Assembly: GCA_964615195.1 (NCBI GenBank)
Contig: CAZTNG010000001.1
Coordinates: 9,916 to 73,915, forward strand
Origin: HGM20899 sp964615195
Lineage (GTDB): Bacteria > Pseudomonadota > Gammaproteobacteria > Enterobacterales > Succinivibrionaceae
Length of the DNA: 64,000 nt
Direction: 5' to 3'
Position 1 is the stretch's first letter; the number at the start of each line of letters is the position of its first letter. Positions 10,001-16,795 of the stretch are shown here, piece after piece. The position numbers were made by a program, and so were the translations under genes. The notes under the pieces were generated by a model, which did not search any database, was not told the origin of the DNA, and saw only the letters and a program-made list of their open reading frames with translations.

Positions 10001-10171
10001 TCTGGATATGAAAGTCGAGAAGCTGTGGGGACTGTAATATTTTTTGGTATGAGCATAGCTACAGTAATTACGTTATGTTTACTTCCAGGTCTATACTATT
10101 TCTTTGCAAGATTTACTGAAATTCCTGGAGATAGAGTAAAAAGATTGCAAAAAGAATTAAATAGCAAATAA
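7082..10171 (+). CDS. RND-family multidrug efflux pump
   Basis: The inner-membrane proton-driven pump of a tripartite efflux system, 1029 residues, full AcrB-type length. It opens ILSEISIKRPISA, typical of HAE-1 transporters, with the two-fold arrangement of six transmembrane helices and two periplasmic loops per half. The proton-relay aspartate pair lies in GLVVDDAIVMVEN and the relay lysine in GMVTKNGILIVEFANQL. The likely start is a TTG at 7082 about 10 bases after GAGGAT, overlapping the adaptor stop by 4 bases. No tolC-like gene is adjacent, so a channel encoded elsewhere must be used. Substrate unknown. Confidence 0.93.
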   Translation: MILSEISIKRPISAIVLSSLLLIFGIISFLRLPVRELPNVNVPSITITTVYSGASPEVMESRVTKIIEDELSGISGVSQIVSNSRMGKSWISIEFKQNKNMLEAISDARDAVSRARKNLPNDIDEPIVTRDNGEDEVVLWLNLSSSTMDRVELSDYADKFVVKNISLVDGVSQVKTVGALEKVMYIKLVPSRMTALGITVNDIISAIGYENIELPSGEIRNNDMLFPVEIKRVYVDAASFEQLPIRHNGLEQTIRLRDVATVEVKAKNEESVYHRNGISSIGIGIIPQSNANPLDVSSNIRKEVDSLKKFVPDGANLEIDFDSTVYIRNSIDEVYSTLVITALLVVGVLYFFIGSWRTTLIPAITVPISLVASFIGAWLFGFSINIITLLSLILAIGLVVDDAIVMVENISHHLDAGESVLVACWHGSQEVGFAIVATTIVLIMIFLPLMFMQGITGSMFIEFAVLLSLAVFFSGLIALTLSPALCGFLLKNKSENRGIIIKFFDLCLELVEKMYAGILRFLLKFAFVYPAIIVAIIGGMYLLYESIPHQFAPSEDRGVIYIYAGGEEGTSIHRMKRNMQNIEDRLLPYLGKGVVKSISFSTPSLGQGTDQSGFVVLQLEDWQNRTVRSSDFIKELKNKLGNIPDLRVYVYEPGFKGASGSPVKYIIRGSTYESLNEITRQLLIAGNKAGILINADTNYTETTPEIEVSLNIDKAAVVGVSLIDVSKALQTALGGTSHTTFVDKGEEYDVYLRAEENEFKDLNQISLLNIRTIKGEMVSLGSIAEFKLKARAKKLPHYNRQKAITITAHPASGKSLGEVLDWMDNWSSKNLNKDMSIALSGESKNFRESENDLVMVLGLAILVTFLVLAAQFESFIHPIVVMITIPLGLFGGLLGLWILGVSLNIYSQIGMLLLIGMVTKNGILIVEFANQLRVKGNNLYDSVLKASVRRLKPILMTSLTAIIGALPLIIAKGSGYESREAVGTVIFFGMSIATVITLCLLPGLYYFFARFTEIPGDRVKRLQKELNSK

Positions 10172-10202
10172 ATAAGTTAAATTGAGATAATATTATATTG
10201 AT

Positions 10203-10234
10203 TATGAATATTTATGCATTTATAATGCATAAAT
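10203..10234. promoter_or_regulatory. Candidate ARG box / palindromic operator before argD
   Basis: At 10205-10218 the sequence TGAAT-N4-ATGCA differs at one core position from the E. coli ArgR half-site arrangement TGAAT-N4-ATTCA. It overlaps a perfect 11-bp inverted repeat (10210-10220 with 10224-10234). The location 40-70 bases before the argD start fits arginine repression. The operator assignment is inference. Confidence 0.4.
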
Positions 10235-10272
10235 AATTAAATTACCAATGTGTAGTGATGAAGGATGGTTGT

Positions 10273-11478
10273 ATGAGTAAAATCACTAGAGCTGATTTTG
10301 ATCAGTATGAAATGGGTGTGTATAATCCTGCCCCTTTTATTCCTGTTAAAGGTTTAGGTTCTAAATTTTGGGATGAAAATGGCAAGGAATATATAGATTT
10401 CGGTGGTGGTATTGCTGTTAATGTGATGGGACATTGTCATCCTGAAATAGTAAAAGCATTAGAAGAGCAAGCTCATAAGTTATGGCATATATCAAACTAT
10501 ATGTGTACAGAACCTGCAATAAAGTTAGCAAAATATTTAGTAGATAATACATTTGCTGATAAGGTGTTTTTCGCAAATTCAGGTGGCGAAGCGAATGAAG
10601 CAGCATTAAAATTAGCACGTCGTTATGCTTTTGAGAATTTTGGTGAAAATAAAGATGAAATAATTTCTTTTGAAAATGGTTTTCATGGAAGAACTCTTTT
10701 TGATGTTACAGTGGGTGGCCAAGCCAAATATAGAGAAGGTTTTGGTCCATTGCCAGGCAAGATTAATCATGTACCATTTAACGATATAGAAGCGTTTAAA
10801 AAGGTTATTTCAGATAATACCTGTGCTGTTATGTTAGAACCAATACAGGGTGAAGGTGGTATTCTACCAGCAGATAAAGAATTTCTCAAAGAAGTAAGAA
10901 ATTTATGTGATAAATATAAAGCACTTTTAATTTACGATGAAGTTCAAACTGGTTTTGGTAGAACAGGATATTTTTATGCGTATGAAGCTTATGGAATTGT
11001 TCCTGATATTTTAACTTCTGCAAAAGGTTTAGGTGCAGGTATAGCTATCGGTGCTATGCTAGCAAGAGACGAGGTTGCAAAAACATTTAAGCCTGGTCTT
11101 CATGGTACAACTTTTGGATCTAATCCATTGGCAACTGCTGTAGGTTGTAAATCTTTTGAACTTGTGCATAATAAAGAATTTTTGGATGCTGTAAAAGGCA
11201 AAGAACTTTTGTTTAAAGGTTTGTACGCTGCCTTAAATAATAAGTACCATTGTTTTAAAGAAATTCGTGGTATGGGATTACTAATTGGTGCAGATTTGTT
11301 ACCTGAATATGAAGGTAAATTAAAAGACATTACTTCTGAGTGTTTAAATCAAGGTTTATTTGTATTGACAGCAGGTCACAGTGTGATTCGTACTGTTCCA
11401 GCTTTGAACATTCCTGAAGAAGATATCAGAGAAGGCTTTAAACGTATGGATAAGGCTTTAGAGAAGATATTTGGATAA
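10273..11478 (+). CDS. argD: Acetylornithine/succinyldiaminopimelate aminotransferase
   Basis: A PLP-dependent class III aminotransferase that makes N-acetylornithine for arginine and can serve lysine synthesis. The 401-residue protein shows YIDFGGGIAVNVMGHCHPE near the N-terminus, FFANSGGEANEAALKLAR binding the cofactor phosphate, EPIQGEGG, YDEVQTGFGRTG, and the Schiff-base lysine in LTSAKGLGAG near residue 250. GTG 10255 and ATG 10258 lie upstream in frame; ATG 10273 is chosen because AAGGA sits 7 bases before it. AstC-type catabolic paralogues look similar, but the possible ARG box and the absence of ast genes favour ArgD. Confidence 0.9.
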   Translation: MSKITRADFDQYEMGVYNPAPFIPVKGLGSKFWDENGKEYIDFGGGIAVNVMGHCHPEIVKALEEQAHKLWHISNYMCTEPAIKLAKYLVDNTFADKVFFANSGGEANEAALKLARRYAFENFGENKDEIISFENGFHGRTLFDVTVGGQAKYREGFGPLPGKINHVPFNDIEAFKKVISDNTCAVMLEPIQGEGGILPADKEFLKEVRNLCDKYKALLIYDEVQTGFGRTGYFYAYEAYGIVPDILTSAKGLGAGIAIGAMLARDEVAKTFKPGLHGTTFGSNPLATAVGCKSFELVHNKEFLDAVKGKELLFKGLYAALNNKYHCFKEIRGMGLLIGADLLPEYEGKLKDITSECLNQGLFVLTAGHSVIRTVPALNIPEEDIREGFKRMDKALEKIFG

Positions 11479-11498
11479 CACCATTTATTTAGTAGTGA

Positions 11499-11529
11499 AA
11501 AGGCCTTGGTAAAATTTACCAAGGCCTTT
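11499..11529. terminator. Bidirectional terminator between argD and crp
   Basis: A near-perfect palindrome pairs 11499-11513 with 11515-11529. It lies between the convergent ends of argD and crp. T-rich sequence on the minus-strand exit (TTTTCACT) suits crp termination; the plus-strand exit is only moderately T-rich. Confidence 0.75.
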
Positions 11530-11560
11530 ATAATTTATATGTCTATTTGCAATACTTTAT

Positions 11561-12199
11561 TTAACGAGTATTGAATACAACAATTGTCTTACCATGAGCA
11601 CTAATCATATTTTGATCTTCAAGCATCTTTAAAATACGACCAACAGTTTCACGAGAACAACCAACTATTTGACCAATTTCTTGTCTAGTAATTTTAATTT
11701 GCATTCCATCAGGATGTGTCATTGCTTCTGGTTGATGAGCAAGTGCAATTAATGTTCTTGCTATACGTTTTTGAACATCTAAGAAAGCAAGACTTCCCAC
11801 TTTATCACTAGTTGTCTCTAAACGATCAGCCATTTGCTTACTAAGTCTAATTAAAATTTCAGGATTAACTTGAATAAGTTGGCGGAATTTCTTATAGGAA
11901 ATTTCAGCAATTTCACATGAACCTTTAGCTCTAACCCATGCAGTACGTATAGGAGCTTCACTATCAGCAAAAAGACCTAATTCGCCTATAAAATCACCTT
12001 GGTTCAAGTATGACAAAATCATTTCCTTGCCATCTTCATCTTTAACCAACACAGCAACACAGCCCTTTACAATATAATAAAGAGTTTCAGCTTTTTCACC
12101 TGCATGAATTAATGTGCTTTTTGCTGGATATTTGTGGATATGGCAATGTGATAAGAACCAATCTTGAGTTGGATCTGATTGCGGTTTACCGATAAACAT
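11561..12199 (-). CDS. crp: cAMP receptor protein (catabolite regulator)
   Basis: The global cAMP-dependent activator. The 212 residues align almost end to end with E. coli CRP: GKPQSDPTQDWFLSHCHIHKYP at the start (shortened here to GKPQSDPTQDWFLSHC), the cyclic-nucleotide pocket around GELGLF and RTAWVRAK, the TTSDKVG hinge, and the helix-turn-helix RQEIGQIVGCSRETVGRILK near 170-189. One small change is RT in place of the E. coli RS pair that contacts cAMP. A good AAGGGA ribosome site lies 6 bases before the ATG. It is divergent from the acyltransferase gene, with a CRP-like site between them. Confidence 0.98.
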   Translation of the reverse strand: MFIGKPQSDPTQDWFLSHCHIHKYPAKSTLIHAGEKAETLYYIVKGCVAVLVKDEDGKEMILSYLNQGDFIGELGLFADSEAPIRTAWVRAKGSCEIAEISYKKFRQLIQVNPEILIRLSKQMADRLETTSDKVGSLAFLDVQKRIARTLIALAHQPEAMTHPDGMQIKITRQEIGQIVGCSRETVGRILKMLEDQNMISAHGKTIVVFNTR

Positions 12200-12520
12200 T
12201 ATAATTCCCTTATCGTAACGATCAATTTTATATTACTTTTTTCTGTGACATATAATATTGATACTCATTTTTTAGTAACAATTACCCACTTTTGAGTGTG
12301 TCACACTCGTTCGCTATGCGAAATAATACTCAATATTTGCTAAAATTTCATTACTATATTAAGATCGTAAGATAAACTTTAATGTAGCTGTGATATGGAT
12401 CACTAAAAATTGAGTTTAAAAAGGGCGTAAAGTAGTTACTTATGAAATAATATTGGCAACTAACTGTACAATTTCGCCTTTTTATAAAATGAATAATTCT
12501 AAAGGTTTCAGATATTTATA
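12200..12520. other. crp / acyltransferase divergent intergenic region
   Basis: This 321-base region has no supported gene. It holds a compact inverted repeat GAGTGTG-T-CACACTC at 12294-12308, a CRP-like site at 12389-12404, and a long imperfect hairpin (12418-12427 with 12475-12483) ending in a T run. No canonical promoter stands out; a TAATAT at 12448-12453 would place the CRP-like site about 63 bases before a start near 12460. Confidence 0.6.
12389..12404. promoter_or_regulatory. Candidate CRP-binding site
   Basis: TGTGA-N6-TCACT matches the CRP consensus TGTGA-N6-TCACA in all but the last base, with the correct 6-base spacer. Position in the crp upstream region fits autoregulation and/or class I activation of the rightward gene. 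Binding is inferred. Confidence 0.6.
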
Positions 12521-13693
12521 ATGAACGATAATATTGAAAAAATTTCAGAAGAAAATGAAATTATCACTACTGAATCTGCCAAATTTGATGATATTCGTCA
12601 TTATAAGGATGATGAAGTTCCTAGCGCAATTCAAAGTATTTTAAACGACGATGTACTTATTTCAGGTATAAGTAAGTACATGTTTAAGAAATTACCTAAA
12701 TTTATGGTTACGGCCCTTAAGCCTTTATTAAAATTTGTCTTGAAAAGAAAGTTTGCAAAGGTGAATACAATTAAGCAAGTACAAGAATTTGTTGCTACAT
12801 TTATGAGAGGGATTATAAGAGATAAAACTGATGGTATTTCATTTACGGGTTTTGATAAATTAGATCCTAAGAAAGGATATTTATTTATATCTAATCACAG
12901 AGATATTTCTTTAGATCCTGCTTTCATAAATATGGCTTTATTTGCTGTTAATATGGATACTGTAAAAATTGCAATTGGCGATAATTTACTACGCATGCCT
13001 GTTGCTACAGATTTAATGCGTTTGAACAAAAGTTTTATTGTCAAACGTTCTTTATCTTCGGTTAAAGAGAAGATTAAAGCATTTAGTGAATTAAGTGAAT
13101 ATATCGGTTTGTCCATTAAAGAAAATCATAATGTATGGATTGCTCAAAGAGAAGGAAGGGCAAAAGATGGTAACGACGTTACTGAAGAAGCCATATTAAA
13201 AATGTTTTATATGTACGGCAAGAAACAAGGTTTGTCGTTTAAAGAATATATAAAAAAATTAAATATTGTTCCTGTTTCAATTACCTATGAGTATGATCCT
13301 GGAGATGAGTTAAAGGCTAAAGAATTGTATGAAAAATCACAAACAGGAAACTATGTAAAAGGTGAGTTTGAAGACATTGAAAGCATCGTCGGCGGTATCA
13401 ATGGTTATAAGGGCCATGTGCATTTAAGTGCTGGAGCACCTTTGAGGGGCGATTATGAGAATGCTTCTGAATTAGCTGTAGAAATTGATCGATATGTTTA
13501 TAAACATTATAGAATGTTTCCATCAATACTCTTAGCATCTGGCCATGGTGATGGTGTATCACAAAAAGATAAAGATTTCTTTAATAATCGTTTGGAAAAA
13601 ATGCCTAAGGAATTAAGAGATATTGTTCGCCAAATGTATGCAAACCCATACATAAATCGTGAAAAATCTTTGGCAATTGAAGCGAAGCATTAA
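12521..13693 (+). CDS. PlsC-like glycerolipid acyltransferase family protein
   Basis: Probably transfers an acyl chain to a glycerolipid or related acceptor; the substrate is unknown. The 390-residue protein has a central acyltransferase domain with FISNHRDISLDPAF as the active-site motif near 125-140 and AQREGRAKDGND as the EGTR-like motif near 207-218. The His-to-Asp spacing is H-x5-D rather than the usual H-x4-D. About 110 N-terminal residues precede the domain and about 150 follow it, unlike compact PlsC. No long hydrophobic N-terminal helix is obvious, so attachment may be peripheral. It is divergent from crp. The ribosome site is poor, so translation may be modest. Confidence 0.75.
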   Translation: MNDNIEKISEENEIITTESAKFDDIRHYKDDEVPSAIQSILNDDVLISGISKYMFKKLPKFMVTALKPLLKFVLKRKFAKVNTIKQVQEFVATFMRGIIRDKTDGISFTGFDKLDPKKGYLFISNHRDISLDPAFINMALFAVNMDTVKIAIGDNLLRMPVATDLMRLNKSFIVKRSLSSVKEKIKAFSELSEYIGLSIKENHNVWIAQREGRAKDGNDVTEEAILKMFYMYGKKQGLSFKEYIKKLNIVPVSITYEYDPGDELKAKELYEKSQTGNYVKGEFEDIESIVGGINGYKGHVHLSAGAPLRGDYENASELAVEIDRYVYKHYRMFPSILLASGHGDGVSQKDKDFFNNRLEKMPKELRDIVRQMYANPYINREKSLAIEAKH

Positions 13694-13712
13694 TTTAATT
13701 ATTGTTTTAAAA

Positions 13713-13735
13713 AAGGACATACATTGTATGTCCTT
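13713..13735. terminator. Hairpin between convergent acyltransferase and decarboxylase genes
   Basis: A perfect 10-bp inverted repeat (13713-13722 with 13726-13735) has a 3-base loop. On the minus strand it is followed by T-rich sequence, and on the plus strand by TATAAT. Likely ends both converging transcripts. Confidence 0.75.
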
Positions 13736-13766
13736 ATAATAATGAATTAGTAATATCTATAAAAAT

Positions 13767-14936
13767 TTAAGCAACAGCCTTTAATTTTAAGTAATTCTCT
13801 TCTACTTGAGCTTCAGAGTCAATTACTAGAATTTGTGTCTTTTTTATGAAATTAAATTCTGTCGCAGTTGCAATGGTATATGCTCCCATCATTTTACCGA
13901 CAATAATGTCTCCCACGTTAAGTTCTGGCATGAGAATATCGTCAGATATAACATCAATGCTATCACAAGTTGGTCCAGCTAAAACACAGCTTGTAAGTGG
14001 TCCGTTATTGCATGGCGCATATTTAGGATACACCACATGATCAAAAAGTTGACCACTATAACTGCAATATATTCCATCATCAAGGTAATACCATGTTTTA
14101 CCAAATCTTTCAGATTTCCCAGTTACAGTGCATATGTTAGTCATAACAGGTGCTGAAAGGAACCTTCCAGGTTCAGCGATAATTTGCATGTCTTGAGGAA
14201 TTTGTTTAAGTGCTTCTCTTATTGGCGAGCAAAATTCGTATATATTAGTTGTTGCTGCATTATCGTAATCTACAGGGAAGCCTCCACCAATATCTAGAAC
14301 TTTTAAGTAAATACCTTCGTTTCTAGCTTGAGTAATTAGTTCGGCACAAGCATTTATTGCTTCTACGTGTCTGCGCGAATTAGGTACTTGAGATCCTACA
14401 TGGAATGATAAACCTTGCAGATCAATATTCCATTCTTTGGCTTGGCGTAATAACGGTAATACATTTTCAGTAAGACATCCGAATTTTTTAGATAAATCTA
14501 CTTTTGTCTCTGGGTTCGGGAAACTTACTCTTAATAATAATTTAACTTTTCCTGTATAAGCTTTGAATTTCTCTAGTTCTACCAAGTTATCATAAACAAA
14601 AATATTACAACCGTAATTAAGTGCATACTTAATATCAGAATCCTTTTTTATAGGGTGGGTATGTATGCATTTATTAGCTCTTATTCCGCAACTCTTTACT
14701 AGGTCAACTTCTCCATTTGACGCCAAATCAAATGAAGCACCTAGAGCATTAAGTGTGTTTACCATTGTCGTTAATGGAAGTGGTTTTAATGCGTAATGTA
14801 AAGTTACTTTAGGAAGAGCTTTTTTAAGTTCCTGATATTGGAAACGAATTGTAGATTGATCAAGAACAAGTAAAGGTGAACCATAGTTCTTTACCAAATT
14901 CTTATAATCTAAATTAGAAGCAAATAAATTTTTCAT
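13767..14936 (-). CDS. speC: Ornithine/lysine-type decarboxylase, PLP fold III
   Basis: Decarboxylates ornithine to putrescine and possibly lysine to cadaverine. It belongs to the alanine-racemase-fold (eukaryotic-type) decarboxylases, not the large enterobacterial SpeC fold. The PLP lysine is residue 51 in HYALKPLP. Further signatures are SFHVGSQV, DIGGGFPVDY, AEPGRF, the catalytic cysteine in GPTCDSID, and DDGIYCSYSGQLFDH. The 389-residue length is typical. ATG 14936 is used; an in-frame GTG at 14951 would add five residues but leaves no room for a ribosome site. The same fold covers carboxynorspermidine and diaminopimelate decarboxylases; GPTCDS and the length favour ODC. A structured leader precedes it. 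Confidence 0.85.
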   Translation of the reverse strand: MKNLFASNLDYKNLVKNYGSPLLVLDQSTIRFQYQELKKALPKVTLHYALKPLPLTTMVNTLNALGASFDLASNGEVDLVKSCGIRANKCIHTHPIKKDSDIKYALNYGCNIFVYDNLVELEKFKAYTGKVKLLLRVSFPNPETKVDLSKKFGCLTENVLPLLRQAKEWNIDLQGLSFHVGSQVPNSRRHVEAINACAELITQARNEGIYLKVLDIGGGFPVDYDNAATTNIYEFCSPIREALKQIPQDMQIIAEPGRFLSAPVMTNICTVTGKSERFGKTWYYLDDGIYCSYSGQLFDHVVYPKYAPCNNGPLTSCVLAGPTCDSIDVISDDILMPELNVGDIIVGKMMGAYTIATATEFNFIKKTQILVIDSEAQVEENYLKLKAVA

Positions 14937-14952
14937 TGTCTTTGACAACACC

Positions 14953-15007
14953 TCACAAATGGGGTTTTAACCCCATGCCAAAAGAAACGTTTGGAGCTAA
15001 GCCAAAC
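14953..15007 (-). promoter_or_regulatory. Structured leader of the ornithine decarboxylase mRNA
   Basis: Two hairpins lie in tandem: GTTTGG/CCAAAC (14989-14994 with 15002-15007) and TGGGG/CCCCA (14960-14964 with 14971-14975). The second sits about 25 bases before the coding start and spans a 7-codon frame, ATG at 14976 to TGA ending at 14953. Leader control is plausible because polyamine genes are often controlled that way, but it is inferred. Confidence 0.4.
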
Positions 15008-15012
15008 AGTAT

Positions 15013-15041
15013 TTTATATAATTAACAGTGTGCATTATTAA
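15013..15041 (-). promoter_or_regulatory. Possible promoter of the ornithine decarboxylase gene
   Basis: On the minus strand TTAATA (15041-15036) and TATAAA (15018-15013) are separated by 17 bases, matching 4 and 5 of 6 consensus positions. A start near 15006 would place the 14989-15007 hairpin at the 5' end of the mRNA. In such AT-rich DNA chance matches are common. Confidence 0.4.
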
Positions 15042-15269
15042 AGAAAATATTTTTTACTGCAATAAAAAAAAACGTTAATAAATAATTATTTTTTATATTT
15101 TATAATTTGATAAAAAGATGTTATAAATATAGATTAGTCAATACACTATATATGTTATGGTAAAAAAGTAAGATCGTTTGTGTATATTGTTTTAAAGCAG
15201 AGATTCGTGCTATAAATTTTTGAAATTTGATTTACAAATATAGGGAAAAAATAAAAAAACAAGGATAAA

Positions 15270-15329
15270 CATAATTTGAAGTGATTTTGATAATATATAT
15301 ATAAAAATATTATCTCATAATTTGAAGTG
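15270..15329. repeat. Direct repeat - inverted repeat - direct repeat before the pilin operon
   Basis: CATAATTTGAAGTG occurs at 15270-15283 and 15316-15329, offset 46 bases. Between the copies GATAATAT (15289-15296) is inverted as ATATTATC (15307-15314). The block ends about 190 bases before the fimT start and looks like an operator region or the scar of a small element. Confidence 0.7.
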
Positions 15330-15520
15330 TTTGCTATTTAATATAAATATGAATTTATTATTATATAAATTATTATTATTTTTAAATTAGATTGTTGATT
15401 GTTATGATAAATATTATTGAATTAATGTCTCAAAAACCTAACATAAATATAACAAAAATGAAGAAATACCTTAAAATACACCTAATATGCCATTTAAGCA
15501 GGTACTTAAAGGGAGTTTGT

Positions 15521-16156
15521 ATGAATGTGCTGGTCAAGGATGATCCTACTGTTACAGGATGTAAGAAGGATTGTCGGTTAAACTTTGTGTCACATGGTTT
15601 TACTATTTTAGAGTTAATGATAACTATTGTGATAATAGGTATTCTTACAACTGTATCAATTCCGTCTATGAGGGATTGGGTTGTATCTAACAGGGTTAAA
15701 TCTAAGGCTGATGATATAGTATCACTTTTTGATATGGCAAGAACTTCGGCTATTGAAATGGGCAAGCCTGTTTACTTATCAGGAAGATCAACAAATAATG
15801 ATAATTTATTTGTATCACCGCATTGGGATTTCGAAGTAGCATCTTTTGTAGATACAAATCAAAATGGGGCATTTGATAATGGAGAAGAACTTGGTTTTAT
15901 TTCTGCTCAAAAAACTAGTATAAGTTTAGTTCCAGGCCTCAATAATGCAAATTTCGGTGTGGTTTTTCTACCTAATGGTATGTCTGGATATACAGCCGGC
16001 GCTGGGAATAGATTTATTCAAGATAGGAATGATGTTGTAATCAACGTTTGTGCTGAAAATGGAAATGTTTTTACTGTTGCTACAATAAATATAAATGTTA
16101 CGGGTGTTGTGAATATTAATACAAATGATGCTCAAGATAATAATCCGTGTTTGTAG
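15521..16156 (+). CDS. fimT: Type IV pilus minor prepilin, FimT/FimU (GspH) family
   Basis: A minor pilin that helps initiate type IV pilus assembly. The 211-residue protein has a class III prepilin signal, HGFTILELMITIVIIGIL, with glycine before the cleavage site, phenylalanine at +1 and glutamate at +5. It continues into one long hydrophobic helix and a GspH-like globular domain. ATG 15521 follows AAAGGGAG by 6 bases; the open frame extends upstream but lacks a ribosome site and pilin character. It heads a five-gene minor pilin operon. FimT and FimU cannot be separated from this evidence. Confidence 0.85.
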   Translation: MNVLVKDDPTVTGCKKDCRLNFVSHGFTILELMITIVIIGILTTVSIPSMRDWVVSNRVKSKADDIVSLFDMARTSAIEMGKPVYLSGRSTNNDNLFVSPHWDFEVASFVDTNQNGAFDNGEELGFISAQKTSISLVPGLNNANFGVVFLPNGMSGYTAGAGNRFIQDRNDVVINVCAENGNVFTVATININVTGVVNINTNDAQDNNPCL

Positions 16157-16195
16157 AAATAATTATCAGTAAAAAGGTTTTAGAGTGAGGTGGAA

Positions 16196-16795
16196 ATGCG
16201 TATATTTAAGCGGAATGGCTTTTCTCTAGTAGAGTTAGTTGTTTCAATGTTAGTTGTGTCAATTGGGATGCTTGGTTTTGCATCTTTATTGGCTTTTAGT
16301 TCAAAAACAATTCATTCAAATTATTCTAAAAATTTGGGAACTGATCAAATTCAAGCGTTTTCTATGCTTTTTCAAGAAAGTAAGGATGCTTTAAAAAATG
16401 ATATCGGATTTGATACAGATGATACTATTACGTTTGATTGCACAACAAATATTCCTATTGAATCAACAGTAGCTAGTAATGCAGTTAATTCTTTTAATGA
16501 TTCGTTTACTAGTTTGTGTGCAACAATGAATAATATTCCAGGAGTCTTAGCGAGTGAAATTGCATTTAGTGTTACCCATAAAGCTATAGTTGATGTATTT
16601 GATGTGTATACTGTACAGATTAACTTTGCATATCAAACAAATAATAATGATTCGCGTTACGCTACTAAGGATTTGTCGTCTGTTTCTTCGTTAGTAGACA
16701 CTTATTGTTCATTTGATAGTGAAACACGAATTAACGCTGAAGATAATAGAATAAATGATTCAGTGGTATGTAACTCTGTTGAGGTGAGACTATGA
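16196..16795 (+). CDS. pilV: Type IV pilus minor prepilin PilV
   Basis: A minor pilin of the pilus-priming complex. The prepilin motif is NGFSLVELVVSMLVVSIGML at residues 8-27, with the canonical +5 glutamate and the GMLG pattern common in PilV. The length of 199 residues fits. GAGG lies 5 bases before ATG 16196, preferred over the GTG at 16190. Its stop overlaps the pilW start in an ATGA arrangement. Confidence 0.86.
   Translation: MRIFKRNGFSLVELVVSMLVVSIGMLGFASLLAFSSKTIHSNYSKNLGTDQIQAFSMLFQESKDALKNDIGFDTDDTITFDCTTNIPIESTVASNAVNSFNDSFTSLCATMNNIPGVLASEIAFSVTHKAIVDVFDVYTVQINFAYQTNNNDSRYATKDLSSVSSLVDTYCSFDSETRINAEDNRINDSVVCNSVEVRL

Larger units (their letters stand above)
14937..15520. other. 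Decarboxylase / minor pilin divergent intergenic region
   Basis: A very AT-rich region. Its left part holds the decarboxylase leader: two hairpins (14960-14975 and 14989-15007) and a possible minus-strand promoter. Its right part holds a 14-bp direct repeat flanking an inverted repeat (15270-15329). The middle, about 15045-15265, shows nothing I can support. A reading frame extending fimT upstream to 15392 is not convincing. Confidence 0.6.

Noticed and set aside
15289..15314. Insertion sequence or MITE in the pilin upstream region
   Set aside because: The unit between the direct repeats is only 32 bases and a 14-base target duplication would be unusual; a regulatory region is at least as likely.
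15392..15520. N-terminal extension of the FimT/FimU pilin
   Set aside because: No ribosome site precedes 15392, and a prepilin leader of about 70 residues would be far too long; AAAGGGAG places the start at 15521.
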